Shown piece after piece: positions 26,953-36,296 of a stretch of 64,000 nt of DNA. This stretch comes from CANKHA01 sp034668825 (GTDB lineage: Bacteria > Pseudomonadota > Alphaproteobacteria > Rhizobiales > Xanthobacteraceae): contig JAXDOR010000134.1 of NCBI GenBank assembly GCA_034668825.1, positions 1 through 64,000 of the forward strand, in the 5' to 3' direction. The position numbers and the translations under genes are program-made. Every line of letters starts with the position of its first letter. Position 1 is the first letter of the stretch. The notes beneath the pieces are model-generated. The model did not search any database and was not told the origin of the DNA. It saw only the letters and a list, made by a program, of their open reading frames with translations.

Positions 26953-29019
26953 TTGATCTTGGATATTCTGGACGCATTGAGCCAGGGCTTCTTTATTATC
27001 ATGGAGCCGCATCGGCTGCTGTTGCTGTGGCTCGGGGTGCTCTGTGGTCTAGGTCTCGGCATTCTGCCGGGAATCGGAGGCGTTGCCGGGACGGCGCTGC
27101 TTCTGCCGTTCACCTATTCAATGGATCCCGCCGCGGCGATGGCCTTGCTGCTTGGACTGGCGGCGACCACGACCCACGGCGATCCGATCTCCGCCATCGT
27201 CCTTGGCGCGCCCGGCCATGCAGCGTCGGCGGCGACGACGCTCGACGGTTATCCGATGACCAAGCGCGGCGAAGGCGCCCGCGCGCTCGGTGCCGCTTAC
27301 ATGTCGGCGCTCATGGGCGGACTTTTCGGCGCGGCTTTGATGGCGGCCGCGTTGCCGTTGGCCCGTCCGTTGATCCTCTACATCGGTTCGCCTGAATTGC
27401 TGGCGCTTTCGGTCTTCGGCATTTCCATGGTCGCGGTCCTGTCGGGCAACAGCCCGCTGCGCGGCGTGACGATGGCATGCTTCGGCCTCATGCTGTCCAT
27501 GATCGGTTCCGATCCACAGACGGGCACGCCGCGCTGGACGATGGAAAGCCTGTACCTCTGGGACGGCCTGCCGCTCGTCCCCTTGACGCTCGGCATCTTT
27601 GCCCTGCCGGAGCTGTGTGATCTCCTCATCGCCAGGTCCGCCGTCTACAAGAGCGAGAAAGTCCAGGATAATTGGGCAGGGCTTTGGCAGGGCAGCGTCG
27701 ATTGCTTCGTGCATTGGTGGCTTGTTCTGCGCTGCTCCTGGATCGGCTCGGTCATCGGCGCGATCCCAGGCATCGGCACTTCGGTCATCGATTGGATTTC
27801 CTACGGTCATGCTCTGAAGACCGAGAAAGGCGCCAAGGAGACGTTCGGCAAGGGCGACGTGCGCGGCGTCATCGCCGCGGAAAGCGCGACTTGCTCGCGC
27901 GAAGGCGGCGCACTGATACCGACCATCGTATTCGGTGTTCCCGGCAGTGCTGGCATGGCGATCTTGCTCGGCGCATTTCTGATGCACGGGCTGGTTCCCG
28001 GACCGGAGATGCTGACCAAAAACCTCAGCATCACCTATTCGATGGTCTGGTCGATCGCCATCGCCAATATTCTCGGCTCCGGCCTTTGCTATCTCTTCAG
28101 CAGCCAATTCGCGAAGTTCGCGACGCTGCGCTACACGCTGATATTGCCCTTCGTGCTGTCGCTGATCTACATCGGCGCCTTCGAAGGACAGCGCGACTGG
28201 GGCGACCTTTACTCGCTTTTGCTGTTTGGCGTTTTCGCCTGGATAACGAAGCATGCCAAATGGCCGCGGCCGCCGCTCGTTCTCGGCTTTATCCTTGGCA
28301 AAATTCTAGAACGCTACATGTTCATTTCGATCGAGCGCTACGGCACGAGCTGGATGCTGCGCCCGGTGGTGGTGGTCCTGTTCCTGATGGCCGGTCTCAG
28401 TCTGCTGCGTCCGCTTCTGAAGGACGTTAAGTCCCATGGCGGCTGGAAAGGCATGCTTTGGGATATTCACGCGCCCAAGTTTCATGTGCGGCAATTATTC
28501 CCGCTCTTCATGCTCGGGCTTTTCATTGTCATGATGTCACAAGCGTTCAGCTGGAACCACAAGGCCGCGATCATTCCATTCATCGTCGGGACGGGAGCGA
28601 TTTTCTTTTGTGCGTTGACGTTGCTAAACGATTTGCTGAAGTCGGAAGTGCATGAGGCGAAAGCGGTCGAAAGGGCGAGCCTCGGTATCGCCGACGATAA
28701 AATGCACTTGGATATCGCCAGCAACATCGCGCACCTGCCAACGAAAATATTGATCCTGCGGGGCGCGATCTTTTTCGGCTGGATGCTCGGATTCATGGGA
28801 TCGATGGCGCTGATCGGTCTCATTCCGACGATCCCAATCTTCATCATCACCTTCATGCGGATCGAAGGTCCCGAGCGCTGGAGGACTACCCTTCTCATGG
28901 CGGCGTTCATGACCGTGCTGGTCTATAGCGTGTTCGATCAGTTGCTGGCGATCCCGTGGCCCGCAACGGTGCTCGGCGAACACTGGCCATGGTGGAAGGC
29001 ACATATGCCGAGCGGGTGA
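26953..29019 (+). CDS. TctA-TctB fusion permease of a tripartite tricarboxylate transporter
   Basis: 688-residue membrane protein. The first roughly 500 residues are TctA, with the repeated glycine motifs LGILPGIGGVAG near residue 35 and GAIPGIGTSVIDW near 275. The C-terminal part, after a charged linker, has about four hydrophobic segments (LFPLFMLGLFIVMMSQ, AAIIPFIVGTGAIFFCAL and later), as expected of TctB, which is normally a separate protein of about 150 residues. No separate tctB exists here. It uses proton- or sodium-driven uptake of ligands delivered by TctC receptors, of which six are in the window. The start is a TTG at 26953 or 26959 after GGGGG. Confidence 0.85.
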   Translation: MILDILDALSQGFFIIMEPHRLLLLWLGVLCGLGLGILPGIGGVAGTALLLPFTYSMDPAAAMALLLGLAATTTHGDPISAIVLGAPGHAASAATTLDGYPMTKRGEGARALGAAYMSALMGGLFGAALMAAALPLARPLILYIGSPELLALSVFGISMVAVLSGNSPLRGVTMACFGLMLSMIGSDPQTGTPRWTMESLYLWDGLPLVPLTLGIFALPELCDLLIARSAVYKSEKVQDNWAGLWQGSVDCFVHWWLVLRCSWIGSVIGAIPGIGTSVIDWISYGHALKTEKGAKETFGKGDVRGVIAAESATCSREGGALIPTIVFGVPGSAGMAILLGAFLMHGLVPGPEMLTKNLSITYSMVWSIAIANILGSGLCYLFSSQFAKFATLRYTLILPFVLSLIYIGAFEGQRDWGDLYSLLLFGVFAWITKHAKWPRPPLVLGFILGKILERYMFISIERYGTSWMLRPVVVVLFLMAGLSLLRPLLKDVKSHGGWKGMLWDIHAPKFHVRQLFPLFMLGLFIVMMSQAFSWNHKAAIIPFIVGTGAIFFCALTLLNDLLKSEVHEAKAVERASLGIADDKMHLDIASNIAHLPTKILILRGAIFFGWMLGFMGSMALIGLIPTIPIFIITFMRIEGPERWRTTLLMAAFMTVLVYSVFDQLLAIPWPATVLGEHWPWWKAHMPSG

Positions 29020-29063
29020 GCCGATGGGACATCCGTTATGGCTTAGTTAGGTAGCAGGCCTAC

Positions 29064-29894
29064 TCAGGATTGCCCGCCGCTGCAGTTGATCACTTCGCCG
29101 GTGATGAAACTGGCGTCGTCGGAGGCGAGAAAAGCGATCGCGGCGGCTTGTTCTTCCGGCGTTCCGCGCCGTTGCACCGCTTGCTGATTGCGGATGTCCT
29201 CCGCCATTTCCTGCGCGTAATTCTCGGCTCCGGCGTCATTAGCTTCCGCCATAATGCCAGGGCGAATAAACTTGCGTGGGGTGACGCGGTCGGTGGCGTC
29301 CGTGCCGCCCGGCGCCATGGTGTTGATGCGAATGCCGTAGCGGCCATATTCCTTGCTCAGCACTTTGCCCATGGCCAAAATGCCGCCTTTGCTTGCCGCA
29401 TAGGGCAGGCGATAGAGGCCGCGCACCGACTGCGACCCGACGTTGACGATGGAGCCAGACTTCTGCTCCATCATGATCGGCAACACCGCCAGGCAACCCC
29501 AAAGGGTTGGATACAGCGACCGCTCCAGTTCGAGCTTCACTTCCTCTTCGCTGAAGAGGTGGAAAGGCTTGATCCAAATCGTTCCGCCGACATTGTTGAC
29601 GAGGACGTCGATGCGGCCAAAGGCCTCGACCGCTTGCCCCATCAAATCCTGGGCGCCTGCAAGCGTGCTCAGATCGACAATAATGGCTTCTGCTTCGACG
29701 CCGTGCTTATGCAGTTCGGCGACGGCTTCATTCGCGGAAGCCTCCACCCGGTCGGCGACGACGATTTTCCCGCCTTCTTGGCCGAGCCGCTTTGCCGCGG
29801 CGCGGCCAATTCCCTGTCCCGCGCCGGTGACGACGCACACCTTGTCCTGAAGCCGGCGAGCGCCTGCGGCCCTCGCATCGAGCGTTGGCTCCAT
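29064..29894 (-). CDS. SDR-family dehydrogenase (cis-diol dehydrogenase-like)
   Basis: 276-residue classical short-chain dehydrogenase. The NAD-binding motif TGAGQGIG is at residues 23-30, NNVGG at 100-104, and the catalytic pair is Y165 and K169 (YAASK). BenD-type diol dehydrogenases of aromatic pathways look like this, and so do many FabG-like enzymes. It lies 17 bp downstream of the Rieske alpha gene at 29911, so it most likely re-aromatises the dihydrodiol made by that oxygenase. It is convergent with the TctA-TctB gene. Confidence 0.85.
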   Translation of the reverse strand: MEPTLDARAAGARRLQDKVCVVTGAGQGIGRAAAKRLGQEGGKIVVADRVEASANEAVAELHKHGVEAEAIIVDLSTLAGAQDLMGQAVEAFGRIDVLVNNVGGTIWIKPFHLFSEEEVKLELERSLYPTLWGCLAVLPIMMEQKSGSIVNVGSQSVRGLYRLPYAASKGGILAMGKVLSKEYGRYGIRINTMAPGGTDATDRVTPRKFIRPGIMAEANDAGAENYAQEMAEDIRNQQAVQRRGTPEEQAAAIAFLASDDASFITGEVINCSGGQS

Positions 29895-29910
29895 CTTCTT
29901 CTCCTCGCCG

Positions 29911-31191
29911 TCAGATAGAGGTGTGCGGGACGCCTTCCTTCACCTTCAGCGCGCCAGCCATGGCCTTATCGAAGGCGACGCCGATGGGAAGCACGAAGGT
30001 GGCGGAACGCACGCGATGGGTTTCCGGTATCAGCCCGGGAGGCTCGATGCCTTTTTCCAGGGCGAGCGCCGCCCGCCGCAACCGGTGGCGCGCCATGATG
30101 ATAGCGTTATCGGTCGAGGCGAGATTCTCCTTCGAGCGATCCTGCAGCGGTCCCATGCTTTCCTGCACCGATGCATCCTGCATGGCGATGCCTTTGACGC
30201 CGCAATAGGTCCGGCCCGCCTTCTGCGCGGCGCGGTCCATCAGGTAATCGTTGTCTTTGTTGATAACCGGCCGGAACGTTCCCGGAATAAGCGGGACATG
30301 AATGCCGCCGCCCTGACGCATCGTGTTCAGCTCAAGTTCCGACAGCGGACGGGTCGGATGATAGGTGAAGGTCCAGGTGAAGCAATTCTCGTCGTCGATC
30401 GGCACCCAGGCGTGGCCGTTCAAGGCATTATCGCCGTAGGGCGGCACCATCGTGTACCAGGGCATGATCCATTGCGTGATGCGCCAATAATGATGCCCTT
30501 CCTCGGCATTGCGCCTCGCGCCGATGTAAAGTCCGCCTGGGGACTCGACGACCTCGAATTTCGGCTTGCGATCCTGCTGATATTGCGCGCCCTTGGTTCC
30601 CTTGTGCAGCGGATCGCTATGCAAGTCGCCACTATGCAGGAAGGAGACATGACTGGAATCGATACCGCCTTCCATCGCCTGCAGGTAATTGCATTCCTGC
30701 CAACGCTTGGAAATGTAGAGATGATCGGCCGGAAGCATGGACCATTCGAACGCCGGGAAAGCCGGCTCGCGTTCTGGCGGACCCATATAAGTCCAGATGA
30801 TCCCGCCCCGTTCCTTACATGGATATGATTTCAGTTTGATCTTTTTACAGAAGCCGCTCTCGGCGGGCTCGGACGGAACCTCGAGGCATTCGCCTGTCAC
30901 GGCGTATTTCCATCCATGATAAGGACAACGAAGGCCGCCTTCCTCATTGCGGCCGAACCAAAGCGACACGCCGCGATGCGCGCAGAATTCGTCGATCAAT
31001 CCGAGCTTTCCGTTGGTGTCGCGGAAGGCAAGCAGCCGCTCCGACAAAAGCTTGATACGGACCGGCGGGCACTCCGGCTCCGGAAGCTCGCTCGACTGCA
31101 TGATCGGAATCCAATAACGCCGGAATAACGTGCCCGTCGGAGTGCCGGGGCCGGTCCGCGTCACAAATTCATTTTGCTCATCTGTCAGCAT
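29911..31191 (-). CDS. Rieske oxygenase alpha subunit, phthalate 4,5-dioxygenase type
   Basis: 426 residues, alpha-only architecture as in Pht3/OphA2. The Rieske ligands are C70, H72, C89 and H92 (CAHRG, CPYHGW). The iron site is D178, H181 and H186 (GGIDSSHVSFLH). The C-terminal half carries the QDASVQESMGPLQDR block typical of this group. It sits upstream of an SDR and 21 bp downstream of the ABC importer binding-protein gene, so uptake and oxidation appear to be co-expressed. The fused ferredoxin-reductase partner is absent. Phthalate or a related aromatic acid is the probable substrate. Confidence 0.9.
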   Translation of the reverse strand: MLTDEQNEFVTRTGPGTPTGTLFRRYWIPIMQSSELPEPECPPVRIKLLSERLLAFRDTNGKLGLIDEFCAHRGVSLWFGRNEEGGLRCPYHGWKYAVTGECLEVPSEPAESGFCKKIKLKSYPCKERGGIIWTYMGPPEREPAFPAFEWSMLPADHLYISKRWQECNYLQAMEGGIDSSHVSFLHSGDLHSDPLHKGTKGAQYQQDRKPKFEVVESPGGLYIGARRNAEEGHHYWRITQWIMPWYTMVPPYGDNALNGHAWVPIDDENCFTWTFTYHPTRPLSELELNTMRQGGGIHVPLIPGTFRPVINKDNDYLMDRAAQKAGRTYCGVKGIAMQDASVQESMGPLQDRSKENLASTDNAIIMARHRLRRAALALEKGIEPPGLIPETHRVRSATFVLPIGVAFDKAMAGALKVKEGVPHTSI

Positions 31192-31211
31192 CGCAGCTCT
31201 CGTTGCGGTTC

Positions 31212-32273
31212 TTACTTGGCTTTGCGCTTATATGGTCCCAACTCTTGTACCACTTTTTGCACGAAGGAGTGATCGACGACGCTGTCGGCCGATATCCCAT
31301 CCTTCTCGATGAGCTTCTGCTCCTTGAAGAACGCCAAATCCTTCTTCAGGCTGTCGATATTGACGGTGCCGTCCGGATTGCAAGCATTCGGCGAAATCTG
31401 CCGGTAAATATCACGATCCTTGATTTCTGTCGTCTGCGTCAAAATAGTAATGATCTCGTCGGCATTTGGACCATCCATTTTGCCATCGCGCAGAGCGTCA
31501 TTATAGTCGCGAACGCCTTTGATGTAAGCGCGCATGAATTTGAGCGCCGCCTCGGGGCGACCTTTCATGAATTCTTCCGAGTAAAGGACAACAGCCGTTT
31601 GCTGATTTGGATAAATCTCGTCATTCCCGGCAACACGAACCGCCACGCCCGCCCGCGCAGATAACGTCACGGTCGGCTCATTCGTCACGCTGGCGTCAAT
31701 CCCTTTGTTCGTATAGGCGGCCATGTGCTGCGGGAAAGCCAAGTCGATGATTTCGACATCCCCATACGAGAGGCCACCGCGCTTGAGCGCCTCGTTGAGC
31801 GCCGACGCCGTGCCGGTCCCCGCGGCTCCGATGGCGACCTTCATGCCTTTCAGATCTTTGAAGCTCTTATACTTGCCGCTATCCACGAGATCCTTGCGCA
31901 CCATCAGCGCGGAGAAGGCGTAGCCCGGCGCGATCGATCCCTTGTCGGCGACGATCTTGATCTTAATGTCGCGGCCGACGGCGTTATAGAGTCCAGCCGA
32001 AACCGTGCCGCCGCCGACGTCCAACTGTCCTGCGCCGAGTGGCGCAATCATTCGTGCCGCCGAGTTGAAGGCGGTGAATTTGACGTCGAGACCTTCCTGA
32101 CGGAAATATCCCTTGCTCTCGGCAACATAGAAACCGGCATCACTAATCGTATTGACGATGCCAACTTGCACCGTCGTCTGCGCCTGGGCTGTAGAGATTG
32201 CAACCAGGAGCCCGGCGGCAACGGCGGTGAGATGCCGTGCGTTTGCAATGAGGCTCAAGCTTTGACGCTGCAT
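31212..32273 (-). CDS. ABC transporter substrate-binding protein (SsuA/NrtA-like)
   Basis: 353-residue periplasmic receptor with a signal peptide ending at AQAQT near residue 32. Conserved blocks are DAGFYVAESKGYFRQEGLDVKF, KDLKGMKVAIGAAGTG and the C-terminal SFVQKVVQELGPYKRK. It follows the permease (32320) and ATPase (33125) and precedes the Rieske gene on the minus strand. Phthalate ABC importers of the OphFGH kind have this composition. A clear paralogue is at 36297-37349, beyond the regulator and dehydrogenase. Confidence 0.92.
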   Translation of the reverse strand: MQRQSLSLIANARHLTAVAAGLLVAISTAQAQTTVQVGIVNTISDAGFYVAESKGYFRQEGLDVKFTAFNSAARMIAPLGAGQLDVGGGTVSAGLYNAVGRDIKIKIVADKGSIAPGYAFSALMVRKDLVDSGKYKSFKDLKGMKVAIGAAGTGTASALNEALKRGGLSYGDVEIIDLAFPQHMAAYTNKGIDASVTNEPTVTLSARAGVAVRVAGNDEIYPNQQTAVVLYSEEFMKGRPEAALKFMRAYIKGVRDYNDALRDGKMDGPNADEIITILTQTTEIKDRDIYRQISPNACNPDGTVNIDSLKKDLAFFKEQKLIEKDGISADSVVDHSFVQKVVQELGPYKRKAK

Positions 32274-32319
32274 TAGAATCTCCAGTCGGAATTTATCGCG
32301 AACTTTGTTGCCAGCGTGC

Positions 32320-33123
32320 TCACGCGGTTTTCCATGGAATAATGACTCGCTCGAGTTCTTGCAGCACGACGGTTAATGCGACGCCAATAACGGCGATCAC
32401 GAATAGCCCAACGTACATTTGCTCGACGGCGAAGATTTCCCACGCGTTCCAGATCATGAATCCAAGACCGCTCTTGGCGCCGATCATCTCGGCCACGGCG
32501 ATGAGCACGAGGCCCATGCCGATACCCAAGCGAATGCCCGTCATGATGAAGGGCAGTGCGCCGGGCAGGGCGATGGTACGAAAGGTGTTCCAGCGGTTCG
32601 CCTCGAAATTCTTGCCGACATCGAGATAAATTTTGTTGATCTCGAGCACGCCCGTGGTCGTGTTGATAATAACCGGAAAGAAGACGCCGACCGCGACCAT
32701 GAATATTTTGGAGCCTTCGCCGAGGCCGAAGATGAGGAGCGCGAGCGGCACGATTGAGCTTTTCGGTATTGGATATAAGGCCGCGACCAGCGGTTCCACG
32801 GCCGCGCGGAAGACGCGGTTGAGTCCCATCATGATGCCCAATATCAGCGCCGGAACGCCGCCCAGCAGAATGCCCCAGCCGAGCCGGCCGAGACTGGTCA
32901 GCGTATGCCGCATGAGTTCGCCGGACTGTACCAAGGCGATGAGCTTTTGCAGGATGGCGGAAGGCGCCGGAAAGAAGCGGATATCCACCACGCCGAAATG
33001 AGCGGCAAGTTCCCAGACCAGAAGCAGGGCGATCGGCGATGCAATACTGATGAGACGCTCATAGCCTCGGGCGCTCAGCCGCCAGCTTCGGGTAGGCGCG
33101 GTTATTGAAACGACGGCGCTCAT
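32320..33123 (-). CDS. ABC transporter permease (SsuC-like)
   Basis: 267-residue inner-membrane permease with about six hydrophobic segments and the EAA loop around KNFEANRWNTFRTIALPGALPFIMTG. The start ATG at 33123 is preceded by an ideal GGAGGTGAT, which overlaps the end of the ATPase gene. A frame open to 33210 is therefore not used. It works with the ATPase at 33125 and the receptor at 31212. Confidence 0.93.
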   Translation of the reverse strand: MSAVVSITAPTRSWRLSARGYERLISIASPIALLLVWELAAHFGVVDIRFFPAPSAILQKLIALVQSGELMRHTLTSLGRLGWGILLGGVPALILGIMMGLNRVFRAAVEPLVAALYPIPKSSIVPLALLIFGLGEGSKIFMVAVGVFFPVIINTTTGVLEINKIYLDVGKNFEANRWNTFRTIALPGALPFIMTGIRLGIGMGLVLIAVAEMIGAKSGLGFMIWNAWEIFAVEQMYVGLFVIAVIGVALTVVLQELERVIIPWKTA

Positions 33124-33124
33124 A

Positions 33125-33961
33125 TCACCCTCCACCTTCATCGGTTTGCTCGCGCGCGCGCTGCACTTCCTCCCGCAAGCTCGACCAGATGCGATGCACC
33201 AGGTCGCCATAGGCGGAGGTTTTCTGCAGTTCCATGTAATCGCGTGGGCGGGACAACGGTACCGGAATTATCGCCTTGGCGCGACCGGGTTGCGCGCTCA
33301 TGATCATGATGCGGTCGGCGAGCAAAACGGCCTCTTCCACGCTATGGGTAATGAAGACGACGGTTTTCTTGTGCTCTTCCCAAATCTTCAGCAATTCTTC
33401 CTGCAGCAGAAGTTTGTTCTGCGCATCGAGCGCGGAGAACGGCTCGTCCATCAACAGGATTTGCGGGTCGTTGGCGAAGGCGCGCGCGATCGATACGCGC
33501 TGCTTCATTCCCCCCGAAAGCTGATGCGGGTAAGACTTGGCGAATTTCGTCAGTCCGGTGCGATCAAGATAATGACCCACAACTTCGGAAATTTTAGCTG
33601 CGGAAGCCCCGCGCATACGCAGCCCATAGGCCGTGTTGTCCCAGACCGTCATCCAGGGAAAGATAGATTCGCCCTGAAACACCATTCGGTTCACGGGCCG
33701 GTCCGACAGTTGCGACGCCACCACCTCGATCTGTCCAGAACTGGCCGTTTCCAAGCCGGCGAGGATGCGTAACAGCGTGGTTTTGCCGCACCCCGATGGG
33801 CCGACAATGACGAAGAATTCGCCATTCATGATGTCGATCGAAAGCGTATCGACGGCGACAAAATCGCCGAACTGCTTGACCAGATCGCGAATGCGTATCG
33901 CCGGCTTGCCGGCAAGTTCGTGCAGCTTAGCCATTGGCACTGCTGCGGTTTCCCTTGCCAT
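33125..33961 (-). CDS. ABC transporter ATP-binding protein (SsuB-like)
   Basis: 278-residue ATPase. Walker A GPSGCGKTT starts at residue 54, the Q-loop is MVFQGESIFPW, the signature LSGGM is at 148-152, Walker B LLMDEP at 169-174 and the H-loop in FITHSVEEAVLLADRI. The ATG at 33961 has GGGGAGGAA just upstream; an ATG at 33991 does not. It is the first gene of the leftward importer-Rieske-SDR operon ending at 29064 and is divergent from the IclR gene at 34164. Confidence 0.95.
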   Translation of the reverse strand: MARETAAVPMAKLHELAGKPAIRIRDLVKQFGDFVAVDTLSIDIMNGEFFVIVGPSGCGKTTLLRILAGLETASSGQIEVVASQLSDRPVNRMVFQGESIFPWMTVWDNTAYGLRMRGASAAKISEVVGHYLDRTGLTKFAKSYPHQLSGGMKQRVSIARAFANDPQILLMDEPFSALDAQNKLLLQEELLKIWEEHKKTVVFITHSVEEAVLLADRIMIMSAQPGRAKAIIPVPLSRPRDYMELQKTSAYGDLVHRIWSSLREEVQRAREQTDEGGG

Positions 33962-34025
33962 CCGTTCCTCCCCGAGCGTCATAGCGTGCACAACGTTAGA
34001 TCCGTGGCCGGGAAGATTTCATAGT

Positions 34026-34044
34026 GCCATTGCAGAGAAATGGC
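34026..34044. promoter_or_regulatory. Inverted repeat in the divergent ABC importer/IclR gap
   Basis: GCCATT and AATGGC form 6-bp perfect arms around 7 bases. The site is centrally placed between the importer operon (33961, leftward) and the IclR gene (34164, rightward). A minus-strand TATAAT lies nearby at 34068-34073, without a good -35. The dyad could be the IclR operator; evidence is positional only. Confidence 0.35.
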
Positions 34045-34163
34045 GATTTATGGAATGATTGAACTTGATTATAGTATCCTGAATGGGCGCCGTCTGCGCA
34101 ACCTGATTTTTGGACGCAGGTGCGGTTTCACCCGACGTTGTCTTGGAAAAGGGCAGGGCGCCG

Positions 34164-35066
34164 ATGCGCAAGGTAGGCGGGAGAAATCGTGTTGTGGCTT
34201 CCGCGAAAACAACTGGGAATGGCAAAGCCGATCAGCGGCGGATTCAATCGATTGAAGTCGGTTTCCGCCTGATCCGTGTGCTTGAACAGGCCGGCGCCAA
34301 ATTACCGTTGAAAGACCTCGCGGCACGCGCCGGAATGGCGCCGAGCAAGGCGCATCTTTATCTCGTCAGCTTTGTTCGCCTCGGTCTGGTGGTGCAGGAA
34401 CCTATGAGCATGCGCTACGGTCTTGGGCCTTATGCCGTGCATTTGGGATTGGCCAGCATTCGCCAATTGAGCGTGGTGGAAGTCGCGCGCGAGCCCATGG
34501 AGGAACTGGAAGAGAAAACCGGTATGGCCGTCTATCTTTCAATATGGGGCAACCGCGGACCGACCATCATTATGAAGCTCGACAAGGCGCTCAAGGCGCC
34601 GATTTCCATTCGGGTTGGTTATGTCTTGCCGCTGCTGGCTACCGCAACCGGCCGCGCCTTCCTGGCCTATATGCCGAAATCAGAAACCGCCCCTGTCGTT
34701 AAGGAGGAGCCGTTCGTTGGACCCGACTTGCGCGCGCGTGCAAAAAAATCGATCGAAGCCGTGAGGCGCTATGGCGTTGCCTTTTCCGACGGCCGGCATC
34801 ACCAGGGCCTTTCGGCTTTATCCGCACCGATATTCGATCATGCCGGCTTGATGGCTGCCGCGCTCACGCTTCTAGGATTTCAGCGCGACATGGATATCGA
34901 TCCGAATGGAGACATGGCAAAGGCCCTGCGCGGGGCGGCGGCGTCCATTAGCGCTTCGATGGGGTTCAAAAAGCTGGCGCCATCTGCTCGCAGCACAGCG
35001 CAGGGTGAATCCCGTTCCGCAGGAAAGCGAAAAACGAACGGACAGTCGGGCGAGCTGGCGCGGTGA
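34164..35066 (+). CDS. IclR-family transcriptional regulator
   Basis: 300-residue regulator. The helix-turn-helix region is near residues 25-80 (LPLKDLAARAGMAPSKAHLYLVSFVRLGLV) and the effector domain follows (TATGRAFLAYMP, GLSALSAPIFDHAGLMAAALTLLG). A basic, low-complexity tail (SARSTAQGESRSAGKRKTN) extends beyond the usual end of the family. The ATG at 34164 is chosen because the extra eighteen residues from 34110 have no family character. Its stop overlaps the start of the dehydrogenase gene (GTGA at 35063). It probably controls the divergent phthalate-type importer operon. Confidence 0.87.
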   Translation: MRKVGGRNRVVASAKTTGNGKADQRRIQSIEVGFRLIRVLEQAGAKLPLKDLAARAGMAPSKAHLYLVSFVRLGLVVQEPMSMRYGLGPYAVHLGLASIRQLSVVEVAREPMEELEEKTGMAVYLSIWGNRGPTIIMKLDKALKAPISIRVGYVLPLLATATGRAFLAYMPKSETAPVVKEEPFVGPDLRARAKKSIEAVRRYGVAFSDGRHHQGLSALSAPIFDHAGLMAAALTLLGFQRDMDIDPNGDMAKALRGAAASISASMGFKKLAPSARSTAQGESRSAGKRKTNGQSGELAR

Positions 35067-36253
35067 TTGTCTTCGACAAACCCGTCGCACTCGGTATTGC
35101 AGGACTCGGCATGGCTGGGGCGGTCATGGTTCGTGCGGCGCATGCCCATCCAGGGATAAATATCGTTGCGGCGGCGGACCCGTATCCCGCGCCGCGCGAA
35201 GCCTTTAAGCGGGACTTTAATGCACCCACTTATGAGGACATTCGCGGTCTCTGCGACGATGCTACGGTCGAAGCTATCTACATCGCCACGCCACATCAGT
35301 TCCACAGTGAGCATGCGCGCCTTGCCGCCGAAGCGGGAAAGCACATCATCCTCGAAAAGCCGATGGCGCTTACCTTGGCGGACTGCGACACCATTATCGG
35401 AGCCGTGGATCGGGCAGGTGTCGTGCTTATCGTCGGCCATACCCACGCTTTCGATCCGACGATCAGGGCGATGCGCCGCATCATTGCCAGCGGTGAAATC
35501 GGCACTTTGGGCATGATCGCGGCGTGGAACTACACCAATTTTCTTTATCGGCCCCGCCGCCCTGAGGAACTCGATACCTCGCGGGGAGGGGGCATCATGT
35601 TCAACCAGGTGCCTCACCAGATTGACGTCGCGCGGCTTCTCGGCGGTGGTCTCGTGCGTTCGGTGCGCGCGCAGGTCACGGTCCTCGATCCGGCCCGGCC
35701 GACCGAAGGCAGCTGTATTGGATTTCTGGATTTCGAGAATGGCGCCGCGGCGTCGCTGGTTTATAGCGGCTACGATTTCTTCGACAGCGACGAGTGGCAT
35801 TTTTGGATCAACGAACGGGGCGCTCCAAAGCCTCCGGGCCAGCATGGCGCCGCGCGCCGGGCCTTGGCCGAGCAAAAGCGTGAGGAAACGCGGCTGCGCG
35901 TCGAGCGCTTTGCTTATGGCGCCGACGGCGGGCAGGCGCCGGCGCACCAGCCGCATTTTGGGATCATGATCGTTACCTGTAGCGGCGGCGAACTGCGCGC
36001 ATCTGCTGATGGTGTCCTGCTCTATGACGCCAATGGGATGCGCGAAATCCCGGTTTCACTGGGACAAGGATTTTCCGGCCGCGGCGAGGTCCTCGATGAC
36101 CTCTATCGCGCATTGCGCTCAGGCGTCCGGCCGACTCATGATGGCCGCTGGGGCAAGGCTACCGTGGAGGTAGCGCTTGCCTTGCTGCAGTCTGGGCACG
36201 AACGGCGGGAAATAATGCTCCACTACCAAGTAGCAGTACCGGCTGGCGCATGA
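35063..36253 (+). CDS. Gfo/Idh/MocA oxidoreductase, Pht4-like dihydrodiol dehydrogenase
   Basis: 396-residue NAD(P)-dependent dehydrogenase. The Rossmann motif GIAGLGMAGAVM begins near residue 11, EKPMALT (catalytic lysine) near 108, and the C-terminal GRWGKATVEVALALLQS block is that of phthalate 4,5-cis-dihydrodiol dehydrogenases (Pht4/OphB). It would convert the phthalate dihydrodiol to 4,5-dihydroxyphthalate, the substrate of the Pht5-like protein at 7043. The start is a GTG overlapping the IclR stop, so the two genes are coupled. Family breadth means other diols are possible. Confidence 0.85.
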   Translation: MIVFDKPVALGIAGLGMAGAVMVRAAHAHPGINIVAAADPYPAPREAFKRDFNAPTYEDIRGLCDDATVEAIYIATPHQFHSEHARLAAEAGKHIILEKPMALTLADCDTIIGAVDRAGVVLIVGHTHAFDPTIRAMRRIIASGEIGTLGMIAAWNYTNFLYRPRRPEELDTSRGGGIMFNQVPHQIDVARLLGGGLVRSVRAQVTVLDPARPTEGSCIGFLDFENGAAASLVYSGYDFFDSDEWHFWINERGAPKPPGQHGAARRALAEQKREETRLRVERFAYGADGGQAPAHQPHFGIMIVTCSGGELRASADGVLLYDANGMREIPVSLGQGFSGRGEVLDDLYRALRSGVRPTHDGRWGKATVEVALALLQSGHERREIMLHYQVAVPAGA

Positions 36254-36296
36254 GGAGGCCTTACGGGCAGAGAGCTCACTCCCTGCCCGGCAACGA

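Noticed and set aside
27118..28254. A 378-codon leftward open frame
   Set aside because: It is antisense to the TctA part of the permease; the composition is Arg/His/Gln-rich as expected for shadow frames, and no family is recognisable.
29923..30828. A 301-codon rightward open frame
   Set aside because: It is antisense to the Rieske alpha gene 29911-31191, whose cofactor ligands are all in place.
34068..34073. Minus-strand TATAAT as promoter of the ABC importer operon
   Set aside because: The -10 is perfect but no acceptable -35 lies 16-18 bp upstream, so I mention it only as a possibility in the neighbouring entry.
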